From: Casp-actino8 sp037147055
GTDB lineage: Bacteria; Actinomycetota; Acidimicrobiia; Acidimicrobiales; Ilumatobacteraceae
Direction of reading: 5' to 3'
Length of the DNA: 37,658 nt
NCBI GenBank assembly: GCA_037147055.1
Contig: JBAWVW010000012.1
Span: 1-37,658, forward strand
Made by a program: the position numbers and the translations under genes. Numbering within the stretch: the stretch's first letter is position 1; the number at the start of each line of letters is the position of its first letter. Of this stretch, positions 17,605 through 26,764 are shown piece after piece. The notes beneath the pieces are model-generated. The model was not told the DNA's origin. It saw nothing but the letters and a program-made list of their open reading frames with translations, and ran no database searches.

Positions 17605-18624
17605 ATGAAAGTTGATGGCGGAATTAGTTCCAACCTGCACGAGGCAATCAACAGCGCCAAAGATGCTGAAGCCGCTGGCTATAGCGGCGCATGGACTGCC
17701 GAAACCAGCCATGATCCATTTCTTCCGTTGTTGATGGCTGCTGAACACACCACCACGCTCGAAATCGGGACCTCCATCGCCGTCGCTTTTGCGCGTAGTC
17801 CGATGACGCTTGCCAACACCGCTTGGGATCTTCAGGCTTATTCGCAAGGTCGGTTTATCCTCGGGCTTGGTAGCCAGATTCAGCCACACATCACGAAGCG
17901 TTTCAGTATGCCGTGGAGCAAACCTGCCGCACGGATGCGCGAAATGATTTTGGCCATTCATGCCATTTGGGATGCTTGGCTAACGGGTGAACGACTCGAA
18001 TTTCGCGGTGAGTTTTACACGCACACTTTGATGACCCCGATGTTCAGTCCAGAAGCATCCGATATGGGTTCATTTGGTCCACCAAAAATCTTTCTTGCGG
18101 GTGTCGGTGAGCTGATGACTGAAGTGGCCGGTGAAGTCTGTGATGGATTCATCTGTCACGGCTTTACGACTGAAAAATATCTCCGTGAAGTGACGATTCC
18201 AGCACTTGAGCGGGGTCGTGCCAAGGCTGGTAAGACAATGGATGGCTTTGAAATCGTTGGTCCAAGTTTCGTCGTCAGCGGAAACGATGAGGGCGAGTTA
18301 GAACGTGCCTCCATTGGCACACGCAAACAAATTGCTTTCTATGGTTCAACTCCCGCCTATCGACCAGTGCTTGAACTCCATGGTTGGGGAGATCTGCAAG
18401 ATCGCCTCAACGCGTTGTCGAAACAAGGTCAATGGGATGAGATGGGGACTCTGATTACCGACGAAGTACTCAATACTTTCGCCGTCGTCGGTGAACCCGA
18501 GCGCATTGCTCCAGAATTGACAAGGCGATACGGAGATGTCATTCAACGTATCTCGTTTTACGCTCCATATAAAAGTGATCCAGAGCGCTGGAGCAAGGTG
18601 ATGGCCGACCTGCAGTCGGCCTAA
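17605..18624 (+). CDS. LLM-class F420-dependent oxidoreductase
   Basis: A 339-residue luciferase-like monooxygenase-fold protein of the type that uses coenzyme F420 (TIGR03617-like). It begins KVDGGISSNLHEAINSAKDAEAAGYSGAWTAE (given here only as landmarks at residues 2-33), and carries TSIAVAFARSPM, a QGRFILGLGSQ flavin-binding segment and a C-terminal GEPERIAPEL. Substrate cannot be inferred. The ATG has GGGAG seven bases upstream. It converges on the acyl-AMP ligase with only 12 bases between the two stops. F420 dependence is a family-based inference and fits an actinobacterial host. Confidence 0.82.
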   Translation: MKVDGGISSNLHEAINSAKDAEAAGYSGAWTAETSHDPFLPLLMAAEHTTTLEIGTSIAVAFARSPMTLANTAWDLQAYSQGRFILGLGSQIQPHITKRFSMPWSKPAARMREMILAIHAIWDAWLTGERLEFRGEFYTHTLMTPMFSPEASDMGSFGPPKIFLAGVGELMTEVAGEVCDGFICHGFTTEKYLREVTIPALERGRAKAGKTMDGFEIVGPSFVVSGNDEGELERASIGTRKQIAFYGSTPAYRPVLELHGWGDLQDRLNALSKQGQWDEMGTLITDEVLNTFAVVGEPERIAPELTRRYGDVIQRISFYAPYKSDPERWSKVMADLQSA

Positions 18625-18636
18625 TTCACGCTTCAA

Positions 18637-20397
18637 TTATTCGCTGAGTAATTCAAGTTCCCCAGCAAGATACGACTCGCGACATTTCGCGCGCTGCAAT
18701 TTGCCGCTACTTGTCTTAGGCAATGTTCCAGGGCGCACCAGCATGACGTCACGAGGTGGCAGACCAGAAACCTCCAATGCTGAATGGTGAATGGCCCGCC
18801 GAACCGCAGTGAGATCTTCAGCCTTCACTTCGGCCACGACAATCACTGTTTCTTTGCCCTTGTATCCGTCTACACCGAAAGCGATGACATTGCCTGCCCG
18901 TACGCCATCCAATTCTCCGACGGCGCGTTCAATATCTTCAGGGAAGACATTGCGACCCCCAACGATAATGACATCTTTTAGCCGACCACAGATAACAAGT
19001 TCTCCGTTCAGCAAATATGCCAAATCGCCTGTGCATAACCAACCTTCGTGGAACATACTCGCCGTTGCCTCGGGACGCTTGTAGTAACCGGGAGTGACGC
19101 TGGTTCCCCGCAAGAACAATTCGCCAACGACGCGTTCTGGAAGTGTCTCGCGAGTCATCGGATCCACGATTTTCATTTCTAATCCGGGAACCGCGCGACC
19201 CAACAAAGGCAAACGTCGCACAGCAACATCTTCGCATGATGCTTCGACAACGGGAACAGCAATGCGATCGCGCTCCATAGCAATGCGGTCCACGGTGTCA
19301 CACACGAGTCCGCGATACCGCGGCGGAAACGCACCACCAATGGCAACTTCTGCCATACCAAAGGCTGGGAAGATACTTCCGGCTGATAACCCAAAAGGTT
19401 CGGCAGCACGTACAAAGGCTTCCACCGCTTCCGGGTCAACTGGTTCAGCACCAGACAAAGCCAAAGTCAAAGATGAGAGGTCGAGGCCACTCATGCGCTT
19501 GAGGGCGCGCGTCGCTAAGACCCAAGCAAAGTTTGGTCCAGCCGTAGCGGTACCTTTCCAATCGCTAATCCACTCCATCCAATGACCGGGATGAGCCATG
19601 AAATCTTGAGGAGCAGCTTGCACTAAGTGCACTCCGTTCATCATTGGCAATGCCAAAAAACCAACTAAGCCCATGTCGTGATACAGAGGCAGCCATGAGA
19701 CCATCACTTCGTTGGCATCAAGCTCGGCGGCAGCACAACTGGCGTCAATATTGGCGGTCAATACACGATCAGGGATCATCACACCTTTGGGCTCGGCAGT
19801 TGAACCACTCGTGTATTGCAAAATCACTAAGCGCTCGGGATCATCCGCGGGTATTTCCAGTTGATCTCCGTTGGGCTTTCCGTTTCCAGGCATGACTGCG
19901 CCCATCGGCAGCGTGGGTGGATCGCCGGGAAGGGTTTGGTAAAAGTCTGCCAACTGATCGTCAATCAACACCAACTTGGCTTCACCGTGGCGGATGCGAC
20001 TCCGCGTGCTATCTACAAAAGCATCCAGCGATGCCATCCGCATCGGTAATGGCAAAACCATGCTGGCAATACCTGCCATCCAACATCCGCGCACGATCGT
20101 CATCAGTTCGCGACTTGTTGGTCCCAAGATTGCGACGTGATCACCTGGTATCAGACCTAACGCCTGTAGCGCCGCTCCAACTGCTCGGGCGTCATCATGA
20201 ATTTCGCGCCAAAATATAAATGCTGGTCCAGTCGTGGGAGCGATGGACTGACCAACGAAGCGAACTCCTGTGGGTGCATCGGCAGACTGTTCAAGACGCG
20301 CGATCACCGAGCCCTGGGGCAACGAGCGCTTGATCGCCGATTGGCGCGCTTGGCGGGGATCAGCGAAAGAACTGGGGAGATCGTGGGAGGTACTCAT
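18637..20397 (-). CDS. Fatty acyl-AMP ligase / acyl-CoA synthetase (ANL superfamily)
   Basis: A 586-residue adenylate-forming enzyme. The P-loop motif is YTSGSTAEPKGV, followed by WLPLYHDMGLVG, the FGMAEVAIGG motif, GWLCTGDLAYL and the hinge GRLKDVIIVGGRNVFPEDIE; the A10 lysine motif is LPKTSSGKLQR. The WLPLYHDMGL stretch and GRNVFPEDIE are typical of fatty acyl-AMP ligases (FadD32/FAAL type), which pass acyl adenylates to acyl carrier domains, although CoA ligase activity cannot be excluded. No polyketide synthase or carrier protein lies nearby. The ATG has AAGGTG about seven bases upstream. It is divergent from leuS. Confidence 0.85.
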   Translation of the reverse strand: MSTSHDLPSSFADPRQARQSAIKRSLPQGSVIARLEQSADAPTGVRFVGQSIAPTTGPAFIFWREIHDDARAVGAALQALGLIPGDHVAILGPTSRELMTIVRGCWMAGIASMVLPLPMRMASLDAFVDSTRSRIRHGEAKLVLIDDQLADFYQTLPGDPPTLPMGAVMPGNGKPNGDQLEIPADDPERLVILQYTSGSTAEPKGVMIPDRVLTANIDASCAAAELDANEVMVSWLPLYHDMGLVGFLALPMMNGVHLVQAAPQDFMAHPGHWMEWISDWKGTATAGPNFAWVLATRALKRMSGLDLSSLTLALSGAEPVDPEAVEAFVRAAEPFGLSAGSIFPAFGMAEVAIGGAFPPRYRGLVCDTVDRIAMERDRIAVPVVEASCEDVAVRRLPLLGRAVPGLEMKIVDPMTRETLPERVVGELFLRGTSVTPGYYKRPEATASMFHEGWLCTGDLAYLLNGELVICGRLKDVIIVGGRNVFPEDIERAVGELDGVRAGNVIAFGVDGYKGKETVIVVAEVKAEDLTAVRRAIHHSALEVSGLPPRDVMLVRPGTLPKTSSGKLQRAKCRESYLAGELELLSE

Positions 20398-20489
20398 GGA
20401 GACACCTTGAAATTAGTTCCCAGCGCCACGAAAAATGGGATTCAAGCGATCAGCGCGTGTGAAACAGTTCTGAATAGACCTGCGTGGCA

Positions 20490-20495
20490 TAAACT
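20490..20495 (+). promoter_or_regulatory. Candidate -10 box for near-leaderless leuS mRNA
   Basis: TAAACT (TANNNT type) ends nine bases before the leuS ATG at 20505, and no Shine-Dalgarno is visible before that ATG. The mRNA would start within about three bases of the start codon. No convincing -35 box is seen. Confidence 0.35.
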
Positions 20496-20504
20496 TTGGC
20501 TGTT

Positions 20505-23405
20505 ATGTCACCAAACTCAGCCGACCACAACCCTTCTGAATCGGCTCATACTGCTGACATTCCTCGCTTGCGTTACAACGCCGCCCTCGCCCTTGACATT
20601 GAGCAGCGCTGGCAAGATCGCTGGGAGGCCGAAGGCACCTTTGAGGCACCAAATCCTGCTGGGCCACTAGGTGAACCCGACAAGGTGGCTGGTCGACCAA
20701 AATTGTTTGTCCTCGATATGTTCCCTTATCCGAGTGGATCTGGTTTGCATGTCGGTCATCCCCTCGGTTATATCGCTACCGATGTTTACGCTCGTTTTAA
20801 GCGAATGACGGGTTACAACGTATTGCACGCATTGGGCTACGACAGTTTCGGACTTCCCGCCGAGCAACATGCCATCGCCACTGGCGTACACCCACGAGTC
20901 AATACTGAAGCCAATGTCGCCAATATGCGTCGCCAACTCCGTCGACTCGGACTTGGGCATGACGCGAGACGCAGTGTCAGTACAACAGACGAAGATTTTT
21001 ATCGCTGGACCCAATGGATCTTTCTTCAAGTCTTTAACAGTTGGTACGACGAGATCGAACAGCGCGCACGACCCATTGCCGAGCTTGAACAGGGATATGC
21101 AGATGGCTCAATCGCAACTCCTAATGGTCAACCTTGGAACGAACACAATAAACACGAGCGCCGTCAGGCAATCGATGCGCGACGTTTGGCTTATCTTTCC
21201 GAAGCACCTGTCAATTGGTGTCCAGGTCTCGGAACAATTTTAGCCAATGAAGAAGTCACCGCCGATGGTCGTAGCGATATTGGCAACTATCCCGTTTTTA
21301 AAAAGAGCATGCGCCAATGGACAATGCGCATTACAACCTATGCGGATCGCCTATTACAAGATCTTGATCGCCTGGATTGGCCAGAACCCATCAAGTTGAT
21401 GCAGCGCAACTGGATCGGTCGTAGCGAAGGAGCGCGAGTTGACTTCGCCACTCCGGCGGGCACTCTCAGCGTCTTTACTACTCGTCCGGATACTTTATTT
21501 GGCGCATCATTTATGGTCATCTCGCCCGAGCACCCCTTGGTCGATGCGCTGACAACCAGCGATAACAAAGCAGCGGTCGACGCCTACCGCATAGTTGCTG
21601 CGGGCAAAAATCAAATCGACCGCCAAGATGACACACGTGAAAAAACGGGCGTCTTTACTGGCACCTTCGCCACGAATCCTGTCAATGGGCAAGAGATACC
21701 GGTGTGGGTGGCGGACTATGTCTTAATGGGCTACGGCACTGGAGCGATCATGGCTGTGCCATGTGGCGATCAACGTGACTTCCAATTTGCTCGCCGTTTT
21801 AATCTTGCCGTGCCCGCCATTCAACAACCCCCAAGTCAATGGTTCACAGCGCACGACCTTGAACCACAAAATGGTAATGGCGTTGATACATCGACATGGA
21901 GCGAAGCTTTCGTCGGTGATGGGGCGTACATCAATTCATCAAGTGCCAGTTTGAGCCTTGACGGTCTTGTTGAAGTTCATGAAGGTGTCAAGGTGATGAA
22001 CACCTGGCTTGAAGAAACTGGTTGCGGCTTAGCCACCGTCAACTTCAAGCTCCGCGATTGGCTCTTCAGCCGCCAACGGTATTGGGGCGAACCCTTCCCC
22101 ATTGTTTACGATGAGGACGATCAACCTGTTTCGTTACCAGACTCAATGTTGCCTGTGCTCCTGCCGCAATTAGAAGATTTCAAACCTCAAGCGCTTGACC
22201 CCAACGATGACGTCACGGACCCCATTCCACCATTGGCACGCAGCACGCAGTGGCGTGAAGTTGTTCTCGACTTGGGCGATGGTCCCAAGAAATATCGTCG
22301 CGAAATAAATGTCATGCCTCAATGGGCTGGCTCATGTTGGTACGAACTGCGCTACCTTGACCCAACCAATACAGAATTTTTCGTAGATCCTGCCGTTGAG
22401 AAATACTGGATGGGTCCAGCCGACGGAGGCGACGGCAATACTGGTCACACCGGTGGTGTTGACCTGTATGTCGGCGGCGTCGAACATGCCGTCTTACATC
22501 TTTTGTATGCTCGCTTCTGGCACAAGGTTTTATTTGACTTAGGTCATCTTTCAAGTTCAGAACCTTTTCACCGCCTTTTCAATCAGGGTTACATCCAGGC
22601 CTTTGCATATCGCGATCCACGCGGTCAACCAGTGACCTCTGCCGATGTTGAAGAACGTGACGGCACCTATTGGTATGCAGGCGAAGAGGTGCAACGCGAG
22701 TACGGAAAAATGGGCAAGAGTCTGAAGAACATCGTCACCCCCGATGAGATGTATGACGAATATGGCGCTGACACCTTTCGCCTATACGAGATGAGTTCTG
22801 GTCCTCTTGAGGCAAGTCGTCCTTGGAATACCCGCGATGTGATCGGCATGCAACGCTTTTTACAACGTGTGTGGCGCAACATGGTTGATGAAGATACGGG
22901 TGCCTCACGAGTTGTTGATACGCCAGCGACCCCCGAACTTCGCAAGCTCTTGCATCGCATGATTGAAGGAATTCGCTCCGATATGGATGGGTTGCGTTTC
23001 AATACCGCTATCGCCAAATTGATTGAGTTAAATAATGCACTCACTCAAGAGGCGGCTGCAACGGGTGCCACCCCACTTGAAATTGCATCTCCGATGATCC
23101 ACATGTTGGCCCCACTATGTCCACATATGGCCGAAGAATTATGGGGACGCCTCGGCCACAGCCAAACTCTCACCTTTGAGCCATTTCCTATTTTCGATGC
23201 ACAACTCCTGATTGACGACACATTTGAGTATCCAGTTCAGATAAATGGCAAGGTGCGTTCACGTTTGGTCGTTCCCACTGGCACCGATTTGGCAACTGTT
23301 CAGGCGCTGGTCCTGTCAGATCCAAAAGTTCTTGCCGCGTTAGGCGGGCAGACACCCAAAAAAGTCGTTGTCGTCCCTGGCCGTATGGTGAACTTGGTGT
23401 TGTGA
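20505..23405 (+). CDS. leuS: Leucyl-tRNA synthetase
   Basis: A 966-residue class Ia synthetase that charges tRNA-Leu. The HIGH motif reads HVGH at residues 82-85 after MFPYPSGSGL; the KMSKS loop reads KMGKS at 735-739. The CP1 editing domain includes TTRPDTLFGASFMVISPEH. The length resembles actinobacterial LeuRS (about 960-970), longer than the 860 of E. coli. The frame is open from a TTG at 20496 but the ATG at 20505 is the likelier start. The stop overlaps the downstream lipoprotein gene by 4 bases (GTGA). Confidence 0.97.
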   Translation: MSPNSADHNPSESAHTADIPRLRYNAALALDIEQRWQDRWEAEGTFEAPNPAGPLGEPDKVAGRPKLFVLDMFPYPSGSGLHVGHPLGYIATDVYARFKRMTGYNVLHALGYDSFGLPAEQHAIATGVHPRVNTEANVANMRRQLRRLGLGHDARRSVSTTDEDFYRWTQWIFLQVFNSWYDEIEQRARPIAELEQGYADGSIATPNGQPWNEHNKHERRQAIDARRLAYLSEAPVNWCPGLGTILANEEVTADGRSDIGNYPVFKKSMRQWTMRITTYADRLLQDLDRLDWPEPIKLMQRNWIGRSEGARVDFATPAGTLSVFTTRPDTLFGASFMVISPEHPLVDALTTSDNKAAVDAYRIVAAGKNQIDRQDDTREKTGVFTGTFATNPVNGQEIPVWVADYVLMGYGTGAIMAVPCGDQRDFQFARRFNLAVPAIQQPPSQWFTAHDLEPQNGNGVDTSTWSEAFVGDGAYINSSSASLSLDGLVEVHEGVKVMNTWLEETGCGLATVNFKLRDWLFSRQRYWGEPFPIVYDEDDQPVSLPDSMLPVLLPQLEDFKPQALDPNDDVTDPIPPLARSTQWREVVLDLGDGPKKYRREINVMPQWAGSCWYELRYLDPTNTEFFVDPAVEKYWMGPADGGDGNTGHTGGVDLYVGGVEHAVLHLLYARFWHKVLFDLGHLSSSEPFHRLFNQGYIQAFAYRDPRGQPVTSADVEERDGTYWYAGEEVQREYGKMGKSLKNIVTPDEMYDEYGADTFRLYEMSSGPLEASRPWNTRDVIGMQRFLQRVWRNMVDEDTGASRVVDTPATPELRKLLHRMIEGIRSDMDGLRFNTAIAKLIELNNALTQEAAATGATPLEIASPMIHMLAPLCPHMAEELWGRLGHSQTLTFEPFPIFDAQLLIDDTFEYPVQINGKVRSRLVVPTGTDLATVQALVLSDPKVLAALGGQTPKKVVVVPGRMVNLVL

Positions 23406-24475
23406 ACAAACTTTCGATCACCAAATACATCTCCGTCGCTCTCATGCTCGCCAGCACAACTGCGCTGGTTTCTTGCGGTAGTGATGGCTCCTCAAGTCCA
23501 AATTCAGATGTCGACACGACTTCACCGAGTACAGCGGCCCCGACCACAGAAGTACCGGTCACGCAAGCCCCGATTACTCTGCCACCTGTCCCCAAGCCAG
23601 CGGCCTCGACCGTGGCAGACCTCTTGGCACTCGGGCGCCCAATTGTTCTTGCTCATGCCAGTGGTGAGATGACTCATCCGCACTCAAGTTTGTTTGGCTT
23701 CAGTGAATCGGCACGGATGGGTGTTGACGTCCTTGACATGGATGTGCAATTGACTGGTGATGGCGTCCTTGTGATTCATCACAACCTCAGCACTGGCACC
23801 ACCGCCAACGAAGATCTTGTTCTTCTTGAGCACACATACGACGAACTCCATGCTCTTGATAGTGCCTACTGGTTTACCGCTAACTGCACATGCACCGATC
23901 AGCCCGAGGCCGATTACATCTATCGCGGTATTCGTACTGGCGACAAACCCGCGCCCGCTGGTTATAGCGCCGAAGATTTTGCGATCAACTCATTGGAAAC
24001 ATTGATGAAGTTGTATCCCGATTATGTGCTGAATATTGAAATCAAAGATGAAGGTGCTGCTGCCAAGGCATCTGCTGATGCATTGATTGAACTTTTGACT
24101 AAGTATGACGCTTTTGACCGCGTTGTTGTGGCCAGTTTTGATGACACTGTCGTGGATTATTTCCATGAAAAACAACCCAATGTCGCAATGTCGCCTGGTC
24201 AGACTGCCATGGTTTCATTTTTCCTCGGCGGGGTATCGCTGCCTGACTGGCTGCACATCGTGCAAATTCCGCCGACCTACCAAGGCCTGACTTTGTTCAC
24301 CACCGAATATGTGGCACGAGCTAAATCGGAAGGCATCGTGACGTGGGTGTGGCCCAATGGTGGGGAAACTATTGATTTATACCGCGAGTTGTTGGCTATC
24401 GGTGCGGATGGCATTAACGCTGCATCGCCACCTCAAGCAATGACCGCTCTCAAAGAGTTCCTGGGTGCCGCGTAA
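23402..24475 (+). CDS. Lipoprotein of the glycerophosphodiester phosphodiesterase family, atypical active site
   Basis: A 357-residue protein with a lipobox ALVSC (Cys25), a Thr/Pro-rich linker to about residue 68 and a GDPD-type TIM barrel. It has VLAHASGEMTHPHSSLFGF at 82-100, LDMDVQLTGDGVLVIHHN at 111-128, LNIEIKDEG, and a C-terminal VWVWPNG-like strand with GADGINAASP. The catalytic His is present (H85), but the Arg of the canonical HRG motif is Ala86, the PENT motif is PHSS, ExD is DMD (112-114) and HD is H127-N128. Activity on glycerophosphodiesters is therefore uncertain. The GTG start overlaps the leuS stop, so it may be translated from the leuS mRNA. Confidence 0.78.
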   Translation: MNKLSITKYISVALMLASTTALVSCGSDGSSSPNSDVDTTSPSTAAPTTEVPVTQAPITLPPVPKPAASTVADLLALGRPIVLAHASGEMTHPHSSLFGFSESARMGVDVLDMDVQLTGDGVLVIHHNLSTGTTANEDLVLLEHTYDELHALDSAYWFTANCTCTDQPEADYIYRGIRTGDKPAPAGYSAEDFAINSLETLMKLYPDYVLNIEIKDEGAAAKASADALIELLTKYDAFDRVVVASFDDTVVDYFHEKQPNVAMSPGQTAMVSFFLGGVSLPDWLHIVQIPPTYQGLTLFTTEYVARAKSEGIVTWVWPNGGETIDLYRELLAIGADGINAASPPQAMTALKEFLGAA

Positions 24476-24501
24476 GCCCGTCCCGATGTGAAAAATATTT
24501 C

Positions 24502-25713
24502 ATGATCGCAGGAACAATTGAAGGCTTTTATGGTCCTCCGTGGACGCATCAAGAACGCCTGCGAAACATTGATCTACTCGCCGAGTACGGTGGGAACACC
24601 TATGTCTGGGCTGCAAAGTTAGAACCTCGGCATCGCCAATTGTGGGTAGAGCCATTCACCGAATTAGAACTCTCTCAGTTCGCAGAGTTATCAAGTCGTC
24701 AGAAGACAGTGCAAGTTCTCATCGGGCTGACTCCTGGCGCTGATGCAACGACTGCGCAAGTGATCAATAAATTGCAACCAGTTATCGATCAGGGCTGCCA
24801 TGGTGTTGTCCTGAGCTTTGACGATCTACCAGCTTTAGATTCCGCGACGAAGCATCAAGAAATCGCAAATGCTCTGATTGAAACCTTGAAGACTCAAGTG
24901 TGGCTAGTCCCCACTCATTACGCAGGTAACACCTCATCGCAATACCTCGAACAATTGATTGAGGGCTTACACCCAGAGGTCTTAGTGATGTGGACAGGCG
25001 TCCATGTCGTGAACGATTCCATTCGTGCTCACGAGGCGCGTCAGCGCACTCAGGCATGTCATGGGCGCAAACCAATATTGTGGGATAACACGCCCGTTAA
25101 TGATGCAATGATGAGCGAGGCTCTACATCTCGGGCCATACGCTGGACGCGAAGCAGAGTTGCGTTCAGAGATAACTGGGTTGCTGATCAATCCCATGGAG
25201 TTCGCCGCTGCTTCGCAACCAACTTTGATCAGCGCTTTGGCGTGGGTGAATGATGGTGAGTCTTACTCGGCATGGTTGAACTTTGTTGATCAACACGGAT
25301 GGACCGAATTCGCACGTTGCACGTCGTTTCCTGATGATCCACATTGGCCAGGTGCTCGCCCAACCGATGACTGGTGGCAGTCAGTTGTTGATATGAATCC
25401 GCTCGGTCTCGAGGTGGGTTGTGAGCCGTGGATCGACGCCGCCAAGCAAGGCGCTCAAATGGTTCTTGATGCGCGCCGACTACTTGATCCAGCCCTGCCC
25501 CGTTCACAGAGCACGGTCTTAAAGAAAATTACTTTGGCAATGCGCTGGCGCTCATGGCAGAGACTCCCCGTTTTGCTGTATGGCGGAGGACCTCGTCTTC
25601 GACCCGTCATTATCAATGATGAACACGGCGAGTTTGTGTACCGGCCTGGATCAGTCACTGCCACAACGTGTCTCGTTGATGACGAAGTCATGCGTTGCCT
25701 CAACACTGACTAA
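24502..25713 (+). CDS. GH84-type beta-N-acetylglucosaminidase (O-GlcNAcase-like)
   Basis: A 403-residue protein with the features of glycoside hydrolase family 84: the N-terminal GTIEGFYGPPWTHQERL, a YVWAAKLEPRHR loop that corresponds to YxYAPKDDPYHR, the catalytic Asp pair in LSFDDL (Asp107, Asp108), WDNTPVND and GPYAGRE. Family members remove N-acetylglucosamine by substrate-assisted catalysis. No signal peptide or lipobox is visible at the ATG (24502), so the enzyme is predicted to be cytoplasmic, unlike many bacterial GH84 enzymes that are secreted. It follows the GDPD-like lipoprotein gene by 26 bases and could be co-transcribed. Likely roles are amino-sugar salvage or cell-wall recycling, which is inference. 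Confidence 0.82.
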   Translation: MIAGTIEGFYGPPWTHQERLRNIDLLAEYGGNTYVWAAKLEPRHRQLWVEPFTELELSQFAELSSRQKTVQVLIGLTPGADATTAQVINKLQPVIDQGCHGVVLSFDDLPALDSATKHQEIANALIETLKTQVWLVPTHYAGNTSSQYLEQLIEGLHPEVLVMWTGVHVVNDSIRAHEARQRTQACHGRKPILWDNTPVNDAMMSEALHLGPYAGREAELRSEITGLLINPMEFAAASQPTLISALAWVNDGESYSAWLNFVDQHGWTEFARCTSFPDDPHWPGARPTDDWWQSVVDMNPLGLEVGCEPWIDAAKQGAQMVLDARRLLDPALPRSQSTVLKKITLAMRWRSWQRLPVLLYGGGPRLRPVIINDEHGEFVYRPGSVTATTCLVDDEVMRCLNTD

Positions 25714-25773
25714 CTTTCCCAGTCAAATTTCCGCCGGTGCGGCACATTTTGCACGGGACCACTCGTTAATCCT

Positions 25774-25808
25774 CATGTGACCTCCAAAAGGCCGAGTTCT
25801 TTCACCTG
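25774..25808 (+). promoter_or_regulatory. Conserved upstream element, copy A (before VWA gene)
   Basis: CATGTGAC (25774-25781), 19 bases, then TTCACCTG (25801-25808). The halves are inverted relatives (CAtGTGAc and, in reverse, CAgGTGAa), as expected for a dimeric regulator. The same pair, with TCC, AAAGGC and a later GCAA...TCAT, occurs before the membrane protein gene at 30282. Distance from CATGTGAC to the start codon is 132 bases here and 128 in the other copy. A perfect palindrome CAATGCATTG (25823-25832) lies just downstream in this copy only. Confidence 0.55.
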
Positions 25809-25905
25809 CGGTTTGAGAAAAGCAATGCATTGATGCACATTTTGCAACCTCATGATCGTTAGTTGTTCTGAAGAGCAAAACAACCCACAAACAAAAGGAA
25901 AAATC

Positions 25906-26628
25906 ATGACCAAGACAAAGACCCAACAACTGCCCAAAACCCCAACCGTCCTCCAGGACACTTTCATCTCGATTGTTGCCGATGCCAGCGGTTCAATGAA
26001 TCATCTCCACGCCACAGTGATCAAGGGTCTCAATGACTTCATCGCCGAACAGGCCAAGTCACCAGCTGTCTCGAAGGTCAGCATCGTTCAGTTCCCAGCC
26101 TGCGACGGTGACCCGGGAATCCGCAGCATTTTGAAACAGACCGATGTCAAAAAGGCTCGTCCCATCACCCGAGAGGATTACATCATCAATGGAATGACCC
26201 CTTTGTACGATGCGATCGGGCTCATCATCAACAAAGCCGACACACGTATCGCCAAACGTGTTGCTGCTGGCAAAACCCCAGAGTCGCAAGTCATCGTCAT
26301 TTTTACAGATGGTGGCGAGAATGCCAGTCGCCGGTATACCCAAGAAGACATTTTCAAACTGATTGACGAGCGCAAAGCCCAAGGCTGGGTTTTCGTTTTC
26401 TTAGGGGCGAATCAAGACTCCTTTGAGACCGGTGGTCGCGTTGGATTTGACGCCGGCAACACTATGGATTTCGAAGCCTCAGAAGACGGAATGGCGTACG
26501 CCCTCTCAACAGCATCCCATTCCCTTCGTCTCCTGAGCGCACTGCCACTTGAGGAACGCTTCGCAGTACGCGACTCGATCTTCAGCCTGAGAATTAACAA
26601 CGGCGATAATGACACCGATGAAGCCTGA
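25906..26628 (+). CDS. Stand-alone VWA-domain protein
   Basis: A 240-residue single-domain von Willebrand factor A protein. The metal-ion-dependent adhesion site is complete: DASGS at 26-30, Thr98 in GMTPLYDAI and Asp135 in FTDGGEN. It also has GWVFVFLGANQD, which marks the cytoplasmic VWA family found in bacterial chromosomes and phages. There is no signal peptide. I start at the ATG at 25906, with AAAGGA eight bases upstream, rather than the frame start at 25852. VWA proteins of this type commonly partner MoxR AAA+ ATPases, and one follows 136 bases downstream. The two are separated by a strong hairpin. Confidence 0.85.
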   Translation: MTKTKTQQLPKTPTVLQDTFISIVADASGSMNHLHATVIKGLNDFIAEQAKSPAVSKVSIVQFPACDGDPGIRSILKQTDVKKARPITREDYIINGMTPLYDAIGLIINKADTRIAKRVAAGKTPESQVIVIFTDGGENASRRYTQEDIFKLIDERKAQGWVFVFLGANQDSFETGGRVGFDAGNTMDFEASEDGMAYALSTASHSLRLLSALPLEERFAVRDSIFSLRINNGDNDTDEA

Positions 26629-26640
26629 TGCGACTGCAGC

Positions 26641-26676
26641 GATGGGGCACCGAGTGATTTCGCTCGGTACCCCATC
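26641..26676 (+). terminator. Long hairpin between VWA and AAA+ genes
   Basis: GATGGGG-C-ACCGAG (26641-26654) pairs with CTCGGT-A-CCCCATC (26663-26676): 13 Watson-Crick pairs with a single C/A mismatch, and the inner bases can extend the stem. It begins 12 bases after the VWA stop. No U-tract follows. It may be a terminator, an attenuator or an mRNA stability element that sets different levels of VWA and ATPase. Confidence 0.55.
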
Positions 26677-26764
26677 AGCCAGCAAGTCAGCCACGGTCAG
26701 TAAGTCCGAAAAAGTTACACCTACTCCCACATTGGAACATCACACAACACGAAAGGGACCATCC

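Noticed and set aside
25852..25905. Upstream extension of the VWA protein
   Set aside because: The extra 18 codons include no domain and the ATG at 25906 has a good AAAGGA ribosome site; the extension would also overlap the leader.
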